DNA of 64,000 nucleotides from Desulfomonilia bacterium (lineage in GTDB: Bacteria > Desulfobacterota > Desulfomonilia > UBA1062): contig DATCTV010000043.1 of assembly GCA_036567785.1 (NCBI GenBank), forward strand, positions 106,899-170,898, written 5' to 3'. A program made the position numbers and the translations under genes. Below are positions 28,234 to 38,772 of this stretch, one piece after another. The notes beneath the pieces were generated by a model, which saw only the letters and a program-made list of their open reading frames with translations, was not told the origin of the DNA and ran no database searches. The number at the start of each line of letters is the position of its first letter. Positions within the stretch are counted from its first letter, which is position 1.

Positions 28234-29377
28234 TATCAGCGACTTTATTTGTTTCCGAAATAAATGAAAAAGTTTCATCAGCACATCTTGACCACAAATA
28301 TTGTTCAGATATATGTTTTGCTTTTAACGCAAGATCTAAACGTAACCTTTCATCAACAACAAGTTTTTCTACAGCGTTTGCTATTGATTCTTGGTTTTCT
28401 GGGTCAAAATAGATACCACCGTCCCTTAATACCTCGGGCATAGGCCCACGTTTCGAACAAGCGATTGGCAAACCAACTGCCATAGCTTCAACGAGAGTAT
28501 TCGGCATGTTCTCACAACTGGATGCAAATACAAAAACATCAGCCTTTGCCATTTCTTTCGGTAATTCGCAATGAGGTACAAAGTCTATTAATTCAACCCA
28601 TTCTTGGTTTGGGTCTGATTTATCTCTCTGATTTTTAATCATTTGTTTAACCTTCACAGCACCTACTCCGACACCAACCAGTGATAAACTAACGTCATAT
28701 CCATTCATTCGTAATCTTTCAATTGCCTGAATTACAATACATTGGTGTTTATACAATTCGGCATGGGATACATATAGAATACGAAGTGTGTTCTTACTAT
28801 CCGCTGGTTTCCTGATTTGCGCTTTTATATTTCGGAACTCATCCCCGACACCATGAGGTATGATAGCAATTCGTGATAACTTACCACAGGATCTTTGAAT
28901 GACATCGGCTGCATACTGAGTTAAAAAAATGGTTCCATTGGATTTTTTTAGAGAAAGGTTTTGAATATACCTTAATAGAATCAACCTCAAAACAGCTTTA
29001 CTGAATCCAAATCTTTGTATTTCACCCGGCTCGTAAGAAAGCATATCACGGCTCATCGTAATTGACGGATAAAAATTGCTGATTGTTCCAGCATCCGTAT
29101 TCAGGACAATTGAGCATCCGGCTTTTTTTAATTCACTTGGAAATTTATATCTCTGCCACCACATTTGATTAAAAATTGATCGTTCCAGTTCTGGCGGATT
29201 ATGTTTAATCAACCATGGCTGGTTTGGTATAACATCAAGTAATGATTTGTATGACCAGACATGTATTTCCCTAATTCCATGTTTATGCGGCTTTCCCTCG
29301 GTAATAAGGTTTATCAGATGTGTCCTTGCGCCGCCTGAACGATTCCTGGATGCATCAACTCCGACTATAATGCTCAT
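28205..29377 (-). CDS. GT4-type glycosyltransferase
   Basis: A 390-aa GT-B protein. The N-terminal DASRNRSGGARTHL donor-domain loop and the C-terminal E-x7-E region (FASSCENMPNTLVEAMAVGLPIACS) are typical of GT4. Donor and acceptor are unknown. It overlaps the capA start by 29 bases. Confidence 0.85.
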   Translation of the reverse strand: MSIIVGVDASRNRSGGARTHLINLITEGKPHKHGIREIHVWSYKSLLDVIPNQPWLIKHNPPELERSIFNQMWWQRYKFPSELKKAGCSIVLNTDAGTISNFYPSITMSRDMLSYEPGEIQRFGFSKAVLRLILLRYIQNLSLKKSNGTIFLTQYAADVIQRSCGKLSRIAIIPHGVGDEFRNIKAQIRKPADSKNTLRILYVSHAELYKHQCIVIQAIERLRMNGYDVSLSLVGVGVGAVKVKQMIKNQRDKSDPNQEWVELIDFVPHCELPKEMAKADVFVFASSCENMPNTLVEAMAVGLPIACSKRGPMPEVLRDGGIYFDPENQESIANAVEKLVVDERLRLDLALKAKHISEQYLWSRCADETFSFISETNKVADNDHRKLPVK

Positions 29378-29401
29378 ATGAACATATCCAGACTAATTAT
29401 T

Positions 29402-30586
29402 TTATCCATTTAAACCTTTCATGTTTGTAAAAACTACTTTTTTATGTTTTCTTAAAATCTGATTATATGCATTCATATAATTCTCTGCACATAGCTGCAT
29501 CGAAAATTGTTTCCTGAAGTCTTGTGCAACATTTTCAGCTCTTTGTTTATAAATATTAATATTTTTCTGCATATATAATAACCCATCCGCAAAAGATTCC
29601 ACATCATTCACTGGTCTAAGCAGCCATGCGTCATCAGGAGATATGTTCCTTATCTCTGGAATATCTGAGGCCAGAACAGGCAATCCGCATGAGGCAGCTT
29701 CGGGTAATACATTTGGCAAACCTTCGTAACGGGAAGGAAAACAGAATATGTCAGCTGCCTGAAGCACAGGCCATGGTTCCGTTTGCAGCCCTAAAAAGCA
29801 AGTCTGTTGAGCAATACCCAGATATCTGGAAAGCGCTTCCAGTTCGGACCGAAGCGGTCCATCACCAACTAGAGCCAGTATATGATTGGGACTGCCCCTG
29901 AATGCCCGTGCAAAAGCTTTGATCAATACATCATGAGCCTTCTGGCCTTTATCTATACCTGTTCCAAGCATCTTCCCAATATGAACAACAATAAAAGCTT
30001 TATCTGGAAACCCATATTTTTCTCTGGCGTTACGCCTTTCTTCATTTGTTGTCGTATTCTGCTGCAAAAGCCCACCATTAGGAATTGTTATCAGTTCACT
30101 TTCACAGTCCCTCCCAATGAAATTTCTGTAAGCTTCGGCTACTGCAACTGAGCAGGCGATGGTCTTACTGAAGAATAGAGGCATCAGCCGGACTATTGTT
30201 TTTGAGCGGGAACCCACCTGTTCTGTATTAGCAAGCCGCCTGATATAGCAGGAAACGCTGCCCAATGTAAGAATTCTGGAAATGCAGACCAGCGCTTCAG
30301 TCTGATACATGTTTGCCTGGACAATATCGGGCTGCCATGAGCGGATCGATTCTGCCAGATTCAGAATGTTCATCAAAGAGCGGACATTGTGTTCTTCGGA
30401 ACCGTCAACTTCAATCCCGGCCTCTTTCAAGCGTGAATACAATACCCGGCCTCTTTCCCCTCGAACTCCGGCCATGAGAAAGAATCTTACTTCTACTCCT
30501 AATCCAGCAAGGCTTACCCCGAGATTTGTAACAAACCCTTCCGCTCCACCCGCTGAGAGGTCAGGCAGAATTTGAAGAACCTTCAT
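29402..30586 (-). CDS. GT4-type glycosyltransferase
   Basis: A 394-aa GT-B transferase starting MKVLQILPDLSAGGAEG, the classical N-terminal loop of GT4. The C-terminal donor site is seen as FPSRYEGLPNVLPEAASCGLPVLAS. The start at 30586 overlaps the upstream polymerase stop (ATGA) and was preferred over the ATG at 30607. The sugar specificity is unknown. Confidence 0.88.
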   Translation of the reverse strand: MKVLQILPDLSAGGAEGFVTNLGVSLAGLGVEVRFFLMAGVRGERGRVLYSRLKEAGIEVDGSEEHNVRSLMNILNLAESIRSWQPDIVQANMYQTEALVCISRILTLGSVSCYIRRLANTEQVGSRSKTIVRLMPLFFSKTIACSVAVAEAYRNFIGRDCESELITIPNGGLLQQNTTTNEERRNAREKYGFPDKAFIVVHIGKMLGTGIDKGQKAHDVLIKAFARAFRGSPNHILALVGDGPLRSELEALSRYLGIAQQTCFLGLQTEPWPVLQAADIFCFPSRYEGLPNVLPEAASCGLPVLASDIPEIRNISPDDAWLLRPVNDVESFADGLLYMQKNINIYKQRAENVAQDFRKQFSMQLCAENYMNAYNQILRKHKKVVFTNMKGLNG

Positions 30587-31965
30587 AGTTCCATTCCCAG
30601 TTCGCAAGTGTTTTTGTCATCAAAATCGGAATCAGCTGTAACTATTCTGCGCTGCTTTCTCTTGTAATATCCTGTAATTTCTCTTCTCGATAATACTCTG
30701 GTAATATGACTGGTATCATCATAGCAGAAAACTCTCCTCGGACAATAAACAACTGCGAAGAACATCCCCAATATGATATAAAAAGTCCGTGTATCCATAA
30801 TGCTGCCCATACAGAACAGCAGGACTGTTATGGAGACAAACTGCCCTATTGAATTTACTTTGAGAAATCTCTCAATCTCTCTGCGGCTTTTTCTTCTGTA
30901 AAGTAAAAGCACAAGAAGACAAAAAACGGCCGGGTACAAGAAACCGTATTCCATGGCACTTTTCAGAGCATCACTGTGCGCTGACAAAAATATGTTGCCG
31001 CTTTCTTTGTAGTAGGCTTCAGCTCCAAAACCATGCCCGAATAAAGGACTTTCTTTGAAGAGCGACCAGTAAAAAGCCTGAGTATCTATCCTCTGTTGTA
31101 TACTTCCTATATTCTTGATATCGTCTTCATTGCCCAACTTGAAATTCAACATCAGTTCCATTCTGTTGATCAAATCGTCTTCATGAACATCCGTATAATT
31201 AATCTGTGCAAGGTAAAATTTCATTGCAGCAATTCCAGCAACCAGGGCGAGCATCAGTGTGCCAAGCTTTAAAAGATATCTTCTGCTCACTACATTCCGT
31301 TCAGGCATAAGGATAAATATGACTATGATTGCGGTACTTACCATACCGGTTCTTGAGCCAGTCAGCAATATCAATAGCATGAATATAAGAATTGCCGCCG
31401 CTTCAAGCCATATTCTTCTGCGGCCCCACAGCATGAACCAGGCGATGAACATGAAATCCAGGCTCAGGGCAAGCTGGTTCGGCTGCAGAATGAACCCGCA
31501 CACCCTGCCTTCCTTCAGAACTTCTGCACCGGCTATATAAGATACCGCCTCGAAGTACTGGGGCGCCAGAAGATTCAACACCATACCGAATATAGTAATT
31601 ACCAGACTGACGGCCAACAGACGGCGCATTGAGGTAAGGCCATTGGCAATTGTATATATTGCTGCACCAGAAAAGAGTGTAAAGTAATACACCTGCAGAC
31701 CGATTTCTCTTATTTCCAGTGACTGTGCATACAACAGGGTAAACAGCGGCCAGACAAGCAGTATAACAAACCAGTTTAACATTCCGATTCCGGCCATGCG
31801 AAAAACAGCTATCGAGTAGCGCAACTTGATGATCAGATAGAAAATGTTCAGACCAAGCAGTGTCCCAGTAACTATAGCGATTGATACATCAAACTCTTCC
31901 GCCAGAAACGAAAAAAGGCCAGTCGCGTTCAGAACAAGGACAACAAAAAAAAGTTTATCGATCAT
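30583..31965 (-). CDS. O-antigen polymerase/ligase-like membrane protein (Wzy/WaaL family)
   Basis: A 460-aa polytopic membrane protein with about 10-11 hydrophobic segments. A large periplasmic loop (about 250-320) carries the Wzy_C-type motif (FGHGFGAEAYYKESGN, then SAHSDALKSAMEYG). With Wzx and Wzz in the same operon, a Wzy polymerase role is more likely than a ligase. The soluble tail of about 50 residues (DTSHITRVLSRRE onwards) is cytoplasmic and of unknown function. Confidence 0.8.
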   Translation of the reverse strand: MIDKLFFVVLVLNATGLFSFLAEEFDVSIAIVTGTLLGLNIFYLIIKLRYSIAVFRMAGIGMLNWFVILLVWPLFTLLYAQSLEIREIGLQVYYFTLFSGAAIYTIANGLTSMRRLLAVSLVITIFGMVLNLLAPQYFEAVSYIAGAEVLKEGRVCGFILQPNQLALSLDFMFIAWFMLWGRRRIWLEAAAILIFMLLILLTGSRTGMVSTAIIVIFILMPERNVVSRRYLLKLGTLMLALVAGIAAMKFYLAQINYTDVHEDDLINRMELMLNFKLGNEDDIKNIGSIQQRIDTQAFYWSLFKESPLFGHGFGAEAYYKESGNIFLSAHSDALKSAMEYGFLYPAVFCLLVLLLYRRKSRREIERFLKVNSIGQFVSITVLLFCMGSIMDTRTFYIILGMFFAVVYCPRRVFCYDDTSHITRVLSRREITGYYKRKQRRIVTADSDFDDKNTCELGMEL

Positions 31966-31984
31966 TCATAAGACCAATCATAAA

Positions 31985-33454
31985 TCATCTGATTTTAATA
32001 TTTCTCAGTCTATGACTCCAGAGATACAGGATGGTCTCGAAACGCCCTGCAAGAGAAAACTCGGGAGATCTGGGATTATCACAATCGATTTCCCAGTCAT
32101 TATTCCTTAAAAAAATCGACAGAGAGGAGAGCCAGAGGATTATCTCTTCAATTCTTCCATTTAAAATTTTAGATTTTCTGTTCTGCATCATTATAAAATG
32201 AATCTGATCCATATTGAATATTCCGGTTTTTTCTATTTCTCCGTTAAAGATCAGACCCCTGATATGCGAAAACAGCTCATTTCGTACCCATTCAGAATAG
32301 TTGTGAAAAGATTTCGGCAGGTCATCGGGATTTGAGCTGTCATCCAGATATTTCATCCCGGTTCTGGCCCATGGAATGTCCAGAAGTTTCGGGTCGACTT
32401 CTCCCAGCAGGTATTTATACACCTCATTCGTTCTGCACTTATTGGCAAACGACCACATCAATGACACAATATCGTTGCGGGTGAATACCTGATGGAAATC
32501 CGTGACCCTGTTCAGTATATTCATGCAGGTGCCCAGCATATTGCGCATGTAATGAAGCTGATAATCCAGTTCATTTATTGCGGCTTCCGATGATTCGCCA
32601 AACAAAGAATGGTATGCACTGATATCAGAAATTGTCCTTTTCCTGTATTCCTCATATAAATCCTGATTGAACAATCTGAACCAGTTCCTGAAACACTTTC
32701 TTATCGGAGTGAGATTCTCGACCCTGACCCCGCTGTATTCAGCACGCCCTATACTGTCGCCATAGCTCCCCGCCAGCAGACACTCTATTCCAAGTTCGCT
32801 AACTCTTTTTGTAACATCAGGCAGGGCATGGAGATGCTTTGGTGCGTAAAAACAGCCCTCATCAGCGCAGACTTCGATATTTTCTTTTAATGTGTCACTC
32901 GTAATTTGAAAATGCTGGTAATCCCATCCATACAATCCGGCTATCCTTTTGGCATAAACAGGATCTCTGGTTTCAGGATTCCCCCAGCAGAAAGCATATA
33001 CATCAAAGCTTTTTCTTTCATTCTGTATCTCCTTCAAAATAGAGGAAACAATGCGGCTGTCCATGCCGCCGGAAAGAAGAATTCCCACCCTGCTTGAATT
33101 TTTTATGTAATCTGAAATCTCTTCACGAAGGGCGAGATGCAATTCTCTGGCAATTTCCCCGGCATTCGCTTCTCGATTTCCATGACGTAAAGAAAATTCA
33201 TTTTCAAAAAAACCATGTTCAGGATCATAATTGCTGAACCATTGAGTACGGCTGATATTATTTATTATTGTCTTGTCACCAACGAACGCATAGTGCGACG
33301 GAACTTCCGTCAACGCTGTTATATTCAGTTTAACTTTTGAAGATTTCCCAGCTGCTTTAACTGCATCTCCAAAATATTCATAAAGACTTATCCTGCCAGA
33401 ATCATCTTTGATTAAATATTTTCCCGTATCAGCTATGCAGCTGTGATATTTCAT
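31985..33454 (-). CDS. Asparagine synthetase-like protein without the N-terminal Cys
   Basis: A 489-aa protein with the AsnB ammonia-ligase fold: PP-loop SGGMDS at residues 128-133, then YAFCWGNPETRDPVYAKRIA. The N-terminus is MKYHSCI rather than the MCGI needed for a glutaminase nucleophile, so it probably uses free ammonia or another donor, or does a different ATP-dependent amidation. In glycan clusters such proteins are thought to amidate uronic acids. The start at 33454 has CAAGGAAAG before it; the ATG at 33481 has none. Confidence 0.75.
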   Translation of the reverse strand: MKYHSCIADTGKYLIKDDSGRISLYEYFGDAVKAAGKSSKVKLNITALTEVPSHYAFVGDKTIINNISRTQWFSNYDPEHGFFENEFSLRHGNREANAGEIARELHLALREEISDYIKNSSRVGILLSGGMDSRIVSSILKEIQNERKSFDVYAFCWGNPETRDPVYAKRIAGLYGWDYQHFQITSDTLKENIEVCADEGCFYAPKHLHALPDVTKRVSELGIECLLAGSYGDSIGRAEYSGVRVENLTPIRKCFRNWFRLFNQDLYEEYRKRTISDISAYHSLFGESSEAAINELDYQLHYMRNMLGTCMNILNRVTDFHQVFTRNDIVSLMWSFANKCRTNEVYKYLLGEVDPKLLDIPWARTGMKYLDDSSNPDDLPKSFHNYSEWVRNELFSHIRGLIFNGEIEKTGIFNMDQIHFIMMQNRKSKILNGRIEEIILWLSSLSIFLRNNDWEIDCDNPRSPEFSLAGRFETILYLWSHRLRNIKIR

Positions 33455-33563
33455 TGTGTTCTTTCCTTGATTTGGCTTCATTAAGAATCTTATAATCTTG
33501 CATTACTCCACCTGAGACTGAAACGATTGACTTATTGTACTGATCATAATTTCCTAATTGTAT

Positions 33564-35081
33564 TCATAGGATTCGGAAAATTTTTTTAAAAACCATATTA
33601 AGAAATGTTTTCATCTCCCGTTTTTCAACATCAGTTGCAATAAAAGTGTAACAACTACTTAAGAACAGAAATACAAGGAACACTGAAACGACAGATCTTG
33701 CAATAAAACCATCAATGCAGTTTAGGGTCACAATACCATAAATAATCATGAAGAATACGGCCGCTAGTGCAATCGGTTGGATATAAGCACGCATTATCAC
33801 TTCCCTCATGCTTGCATTAATGGTTTTCGTACAAAATAATATATTGAGATATCCACAAGCCAAATGCCCGACAGATAATCCAATAGTTATTGCAACATAT
33901 GGATTGCTCATTATACGTAATGTGGAAAGAATTAGCACGGCAGGCAGTATGACAAGACCAACAGAATAAATCAGTACAACAATCCGCAATTTACCCATAC
34001 CCTTGAGCATAAAATGCGAAATGGATGTGCTCTGCATAAAAGCCCCACTGGCAAAAAGCACCAAAGCATACGGTGACAGAAACATATAATCTTTCCCAAC
34101 CCAGAGGCTTAATACATTTTTCATAAGAAGCGAAGCCATAACTAATCCAACAAGTTCCAAAATTGTTGTGTAGCGTATACCACGTATAAGAAGTTCATGG
34201 AGCATTTTTTGATTACCGGTAGCCTCATAAGCACTTGTTGCAGGCATTCCCGTTATGGTCATTGCGTTAATGGCCTGGCTCATCAAAGATGTGGGCATTA
34301 ACATGATCGCCAAATGGGCTACAAAACTTGTAGATACAAGCGAATTCATCAACCATCGAATTCCGGTTGTATTCAGCATCTGGCACAGGCTAATCAGTAC
34401 TACCATACCTCCGAAATATACAATTAATGCAAGGGTTTCACGATTAGACAAACGCGGATTATTTTTCAATCCTGGTACCAGATGATAAGCAATAGGCACT
34501 TGAGAAAGTTTCGAAAGAAACAAGGTCCCAGTCATGATCACAATCAATGCACTTACTGATGGCTTCCCAATTTGGAACCAAGCCACTACTGCGAGCAGGC
34601 CGACATATTTTGATATGGCACTAGCAATAGCACCTACATAATAGCGTTGCCTTGATTGGATCACAGCTATATACGGCGTTAACGGGATAATGAACAGAAA
34701 AATTATGCCAGTTATTACCAAGGCGGAACCGATTTGACCTGCTGATCCCTTATAAAAATTAGCAGCAATTAGAGTACCAGCACACGACAATATTGCAAGA
34801 ATGACAGAGTAGATGAAACTTGAACTAACTACTTTATTAACCTCATCAATACGTTTCTGTGCAATAAAGCCAGCACTATATTTGACTACCCCCTGTTGTA
34901 ATGACATTTGTAGTTGTTCGACAGACATTGTCAGCGACCAGACCAAGGCATAGACCCCATATCCTGTTTCCCCGATTGTGCCGATCAGATAGGGAACCAT
35001 AATCAGCGGGGGAACCAGCTGGAAAACCTGGGACACCCACATTATAGCTGCATTGGAAAGTATGAGTTGTGACTGGCGCAT
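33564..35081 (-). CDS. Wzx-like polysaccharide flippase
   Basis: A 505-aa MATE/MOP-type transporter with about 12-14 hydrophobic segments. It should flip the undecaprenyl-linked repeat unit across the inner membrane. It is partner to the Wzy-like and Wzz proteins in the cluster. The sequence is too divergent to predict the substrate. Confidence 0.85.
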   Translation of the reverse strand: MRQSQLILSNAAIMWVSQVFQLVPPLIMVPYLIGTIGETGYGVYALVWSLTMSVEQLQMSLQQGVVKYSAGFIAQKRIDEVNKVVSSSFIYSVILAILSCAGTLIAANFYKGSAGQIGSALVITGIIFLFIIPLTPYIAVIQSRQRYYVGAIASAISKYVGLLAVVAWFQIGKPSVSALIVIMTGTLFLSKLSQVPIAYHLVPGLKNNPRLSNRETLALIVYFGGMVVLISLCQMLNTTGIRWLMNSLVSTSFVAHLAIMLMPTSLMSQAINAMTITGMPATSAYEATGNQKMLHELLIRGIRYTTILELVGLVMASLLMKNVLSLWVGKDYMFLSPYALVLFASGAFMQSTSISHFMLKGMGKLRIVVLIYSVGLVILPAVLILSTLRIMSNPYVAITIGLSVGHLACGYLNILFCTKTINASMREVIMRAYIQPIALAAVFFMIIYGIVTLNCIDGFIARSVVSVFLVFLFLSSCYTFIATDVEKREMKTFLNMVFKKIFRIL

Positions 35082-35100
35082 CAGTTAAATATGTATCTTC

Positions 35101-36609
35101 CTATTCGATATTTGATGACGGTAAATATACATATATGCTTCGGAACTTCTTATCGGGCTTTATTCCCAGATTATCCAGCATGTTTACCCAAGATTTTGCA
35201 AAGTCATCCGACAAATAATCCACTGCCACAACTTTCTTGAGTGACTTCTTTTCTAAAACATCTTTGAGTTTTACATTTCTTGTTTCTCTTCCCCAGGCGA
35301 TTGCCTTTTCCATTTTGTTCAGGTCCGGATAAACATCAATGATGGCCGGATAGCCATCTGCATAAAAGGCAATCCTCCTGCGGTTTGTGATAATATCCTT
35401 TTCCGGGCCGCATTTCGACAGTATCCAGACACCTGCTTCCTTCCTGGCCAGCCTGTCGGCATCGGGAGGGGTAAAAGCCTTCCCTGCCCATAAAAACGGG
35501 GCCGAGATAACAGCCAGTATTGCCAGGTACTTGAGAAACCTTGATGATGATCCTATTGAAGATGCGACAGCGCAGGAAGCAATCGGCAGCAGGTATATGA
35601 TTGGAGCAATTATGTACCTGATGGATTCCCTGCCTGTATTATTCCATCCCATGCCAAGGACTATTTCAAAATAAATCAGAAGAGTAATCGCAAGGTGTTT
35701 TGCATATGGAGTGGTTCTGTAAAAATAAATACCTATAATGCCGAAAAAGCCAATCAGATAATAGGTCTTAGCCATAAAATCACTTATCAGATTGGTAACG
35801 GCATTCATAAAATCTGCAATGTTTGAATATGAAGCTCCAAAACCTCCCAGGTAACGAGGTATGTTCAGGCTGTTACGAAATAACGGTATATCCGGCATTG
35901 TAATTATCAGGAATACTGTAATAGAAACCGGTATAATCAAGACCAGTGCCCTTGTCAGAAAATTATCCTTTTTATGGAAAATCCAGATTATAAGCCATGC
36001 AGCGAGGAAAATGAGTGATGTACCCCTTACCATTGCCCCAGATAAAAATAAAAATATGCCTGAAACAAAATAAATAAGTTTTCTCCTGCCTGTAGAATTA
36101 ATTCCTTTGATAATTAAGAAATTAGCCCATAATATTAAACAGATAAGAAGAGATTCCTTAAGACAATCAACCGAGTATTCAAGCAGCTTTCTGTGTGACA
36201 AATAAAAAAGAACACTTATCAAAGCCGTGATTTTGTTATCAGCAATCTGTCTAGTAATTTTATAAATTCCGATGGAGCCTATAACATATGCACCTGACGC
36301 AACCAGCCTGCTCGAAGTTTCCAGAGAAAAACCGGTAACCTTGACCGTTATAAAGATAAGGAATTCATACAAAGGAAGCGGAAAAAGTGGTTCAAGTCTA
36401 CCATATAAAGCTTCATGGAAATTTCCCTTTAAAAACAGTTTAACAACGGGAATATAAAAATAAACGCCATCAGTCGAGATTATGTCATAGTTAATCCAGG
36501 CGGGAATTAATGCCAGTATACTAAAGAAAAAAACTATACCGATTACTGTGTAGTCCGGGCATTTATTCAAGGTATCGTTGATCTTAACTAATCTGGCCTT
36601 TAAAGACAT
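35101..36609 (-). CDS. GT39/ArnT-like membrane glycosyltransferase
   Basis: About 502 aa with roughly 10 hydrophobic segments and a soluble C-terminal part. The first periplasmic loop has the acidic motif STDGVYFYIP, which fits the DE/DD-type catalytic loop of the PMT/ArnT superfamily, transferases that use polyprenyl-linked sugars in the periplasm. The start at 36609 has GAAGG before it; the TTG at 36705 would add 32 residues with no good ribosome-binding site. It may decorate the polymer. Confidence 0.72.
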   Translation of the reverse strand: MSLKARLVKINDTLNKCPDYTVIGIVFFFSILALIPAWINYDIISTDGVYFYIPVVKLFLKGNFHEALYGRLEPLFPLPLYEFLIFITVKVTGFSLETSSRLVASGAYVIGSIGIYKITRQIADNKITALISVLFYLSHRKLLEYSVDCLKESLLICLILWANFLIIKGINSTGRRKLIYFVSGIFLFLSGAMVRGTSLIFLAAWLIIWIFHKKDNFLTRALVLIIPVSITVFLIITMPDIPLFRNSLNIPRYLGGFGASYSNIADFMNAVTNLISDFMAKTYYLIGFFGIIGIYFYRTTPYAKHLAITLLIYFEIVLGMGWNNTGRESIRYIIAPIIYLLPIASCAVASSIGSSSRFLKYLAILAVISAPFLWAGKAFTPPDADRLARKEAGVWILSKCGPEKDIITNRRRIAFYADGYPAIIDVYPDLNKMEKAIAWGRETRNVKLKDVLEKKSLKKVVAVDYLSDDFAKSWVNMLDNLGIKPDKKFRSIYVYLPSSNIE

Positions 36610-36750
36610 TTCAGAACCTTCATTTGGTAAGGGCATCAAATATTTCTGTTTTACAGATGGAGTATTCGAATAAGTTGCTCGTTTTGCAGCTGAAATTAAC
36701 TGCAAATATTCATGTTTCTTTCAGCTGCATTGAAGAATTATTAGCCTGTA

Positions 36751-38178
36751 TTACTGACTGGCTTTTCTTCTCATTTCGTATATAAGGTCAAGAATGTATG
36801 CCATGATAAAGGCTATGATAATCCCAGCAATTATTGCAACCGCCATAATAACAATCGGACTGATGTCATATGATACAAGATTGTGAGGTTCCTCGGTTAT
36901 CATTATCACTTTTGAATATTTGGAGGTCATGTATTCCTTATTTAATTCATTGGCAGCCTTTGCAATACGTATCAATTCAAGTCTGATAGTTTCGAGCCTT
37001 TTTTCGACAAAGTCTTTGGCTGAAGCCTCGTTTACTTCTTTTCCCTGTGACTTTTGCAGGAGATCAATATATTCCTGGAGGTACTTTTTATCGACACCCA
37101 AATTCTGTGATTCAACCCCTGATTCGAGAGATCTCTTGATAAGCAGATTCAGATACTCTTTCTGGTTCAGCTTATCTATCGTATCAGCGTCGAGAACGAT
37201 TTGCGTATTCGGTGTGCCCAGAGACATCGCTGCACTTGCACCACTTTTATCCTTTTCAAGAACCTGTTTGAGAAGATTATTCACCATTTCCGTTTCCAGC
37301 ATCTTTTTTTCTCTAGCCTGCTCCATCCTCTTTATCTTGTATTGTGTTCTTGTCAGAAGGAAATCTTTGTATTTCGAAAGACGATAATAATAAATCAGAG
37401 AATCAACTCCGACCAGCTCGATTTCCCTCAGATTTTTCAACTCTGTTTGTAGGTCAACAAATGATTTTCCAGTCTTTGATGATTGAAAGTATCCGGCAAC
37501 CTCAATCCTTTTATCTAAAAATCCCATGTAATTATCTGCAGTGTTGTTAAGAACTTCAAATGAATCGATATAATCACTGTTTTTGATGAGATTCTGAGGT
37601 AATTCAATTGTCAGAAGCTGTCTTCCCACATAATCATCATAAAATCGTTGTTCGTATGATTGTACCAGACTATAGAGTATCTGCTTCCTTTCTCTTCCGC
37701 TGATAGGGCCGCCGAGTTTCTGTATAAATCTGATATAATATTGGTTGGGCAGGTAATACAGGGTTTCTTTTTTCACCTTTTTCATTTCAATTGCCTTTTC
37801 CTGGACTTCAACCGGAACAAAAGGATCAACAAAAAGAAATGATTTGGGATTTTTTTCGAAAATACTCCTTTTCTTGGGATTCTGAATAACATTTGCCGCC
37901 TGTACAGCTGCATCCGATGGTATCAGATCACTCATCTCAAATTTTTTGCCATTAGGATACTCATGCTTGTCTATACCGGAAAAAGTCAAGGCCACCTTGC
38001 ACTCAGAAACACTGTGCGCATTTATCAAGATATAAATACCGCCTACTAATATACATGCGCCAAGAATAGACATTATGAGCCATTTATGCCTTTTGATCAT
38101 GAAAAATATCTTCATGAAATCGATTTCTTTTTCATCAAGTCTCTCTTGTGTATCCATTGTCCCTTTGCTGGAATCCAT
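36751..38178 (-). CDS. Wzz-like chain-length regulator
   Basis: A 475-aa polysaccharide co-polymerase with two membrane segments, near residues 33-53 (WLIMSILGACILVGGIYILI) and 440-465 (ISPIVIMAVAIIAGIIIAFI). Between them lies a long coiled, Lys/Glu-rich periplasmic part. There is no kinase domain. It probably sets polymer length in the Wzx/Wzy pathway. GGAGG lies before the ATG. A 216-base gap upstream (38179-38394) holds only AT-rich sequence. Confidence 0.82.
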   Translation of the reverse strand: MDSSKGTMDTQERLDEKEIDFMKIFFMIKRHKWLIMSILGACILVGGIYILINAHSVSECKVALTFSGIDKHEYPNGKKFEMSDLIPSDAAVQAANVIQNPKKRSIFEKNPKSFLFVDPFVPVEVQEKAIEMKKVKKETLYYLPNQYYIRFIQKLGGPISGRERKQILYSLVQSYEQRFYDDYVGRQLLTIELPQNLIKNSDYIDSFEVLNNTADNYMGFLDKRIEVAGYFQSSKTGKSFVDLQTELKNLREIELVGVDSLIYYYRLSKYKDFLLTRTQYKIKRMEQAREKKMLETEMVNNLLKQVLEKDKSGASAAMSLGTPNTQIVLDADTIDKLNQKEYLNLLIKRSLESGVESQNLGVDKKYLQEYIDLLQKSQGKEVNEASAKDFVEKRLETIRLELIRIAKAANELNKEYMTSKYSKVIMITEEPHNLVSYDISPIVIMAVAIIAGIIIAFIMAYILDLIYEMRRKASQ

Positions 38179-38394
38179 TTAATCCTCCATATTTATTAAT
38201 TGTACATATCTTGAAACATGCCCATAGAACCATCATGATTAAAAGTAATCATACAATAATATAGATTTGTTGTTAATCTTTTATCAGGCAGATTACTTTA
38301 GATATTTTTATTCTTCCAGAGAACTCTTTCAGAGGAATATGTGATTTCAAGTTATCTTGTTCCCGCTTCCAAACTTTGGAAAGACTGGCCCTGA

Positions 38395-38601
38395 CTAGTG
38401 TGATATGTCTTTTATTCTTGCATCAAACAGATTCATTTTCATGTCAAATTCTTCATTTTGTTTTTCGGCCATCAGATTTTCAAGGATATGGCTAACTATT
38501 ACATTCGCAACTTCAATTCTGCTCTTTCCCAGCCTCTTTGCTGTCCTGTCAATTTTATCAACTATCGATTCTTCCAGTTCTATTGTAAGCAGCCAATCCA
38601 T
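38395..38601 (-). CDS. Small ribbon-helix-helix-like protein
   Basis: A protein of 68 aa from ATG 38601 (GGGAGGA upstream). The first 40 residues show a beta strand (WLLTIELEES) and two helices (VDKIDRTAKRLGKSRIEVA, then a VIVSHILENL helix), the layout of CopG/MetJ-type regulators. A charged 25-residue tail follows. It sits inside the polysaccharide operon, between the oxidoreductase and wzz, with 171 and 216 bases free on either side. It may regulate the cluster; a structure prediction would be needed. Confidence 0.55.
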   Translation of the reverse strand: MDWLLTIELEESIVDKIDRTAKRLGKSRIEVANVIVSHILENLMAEKQNEEFDMKMNLFDARIKDISH

Positions 38602-38772
38602 AACATCCTCCCTGTTAAATAAACATTCAAGCAATTTTTACTTATCACAATTCAAATACAATCAATCTTCTGTCATCTAACCATTGAAAACTTAAAATCG
38701 CAACAACATTTTTTAAAAAGAATCGATAATTAATTTATTGAAAATTATAAGCTATATAACAATATTGGAAAT

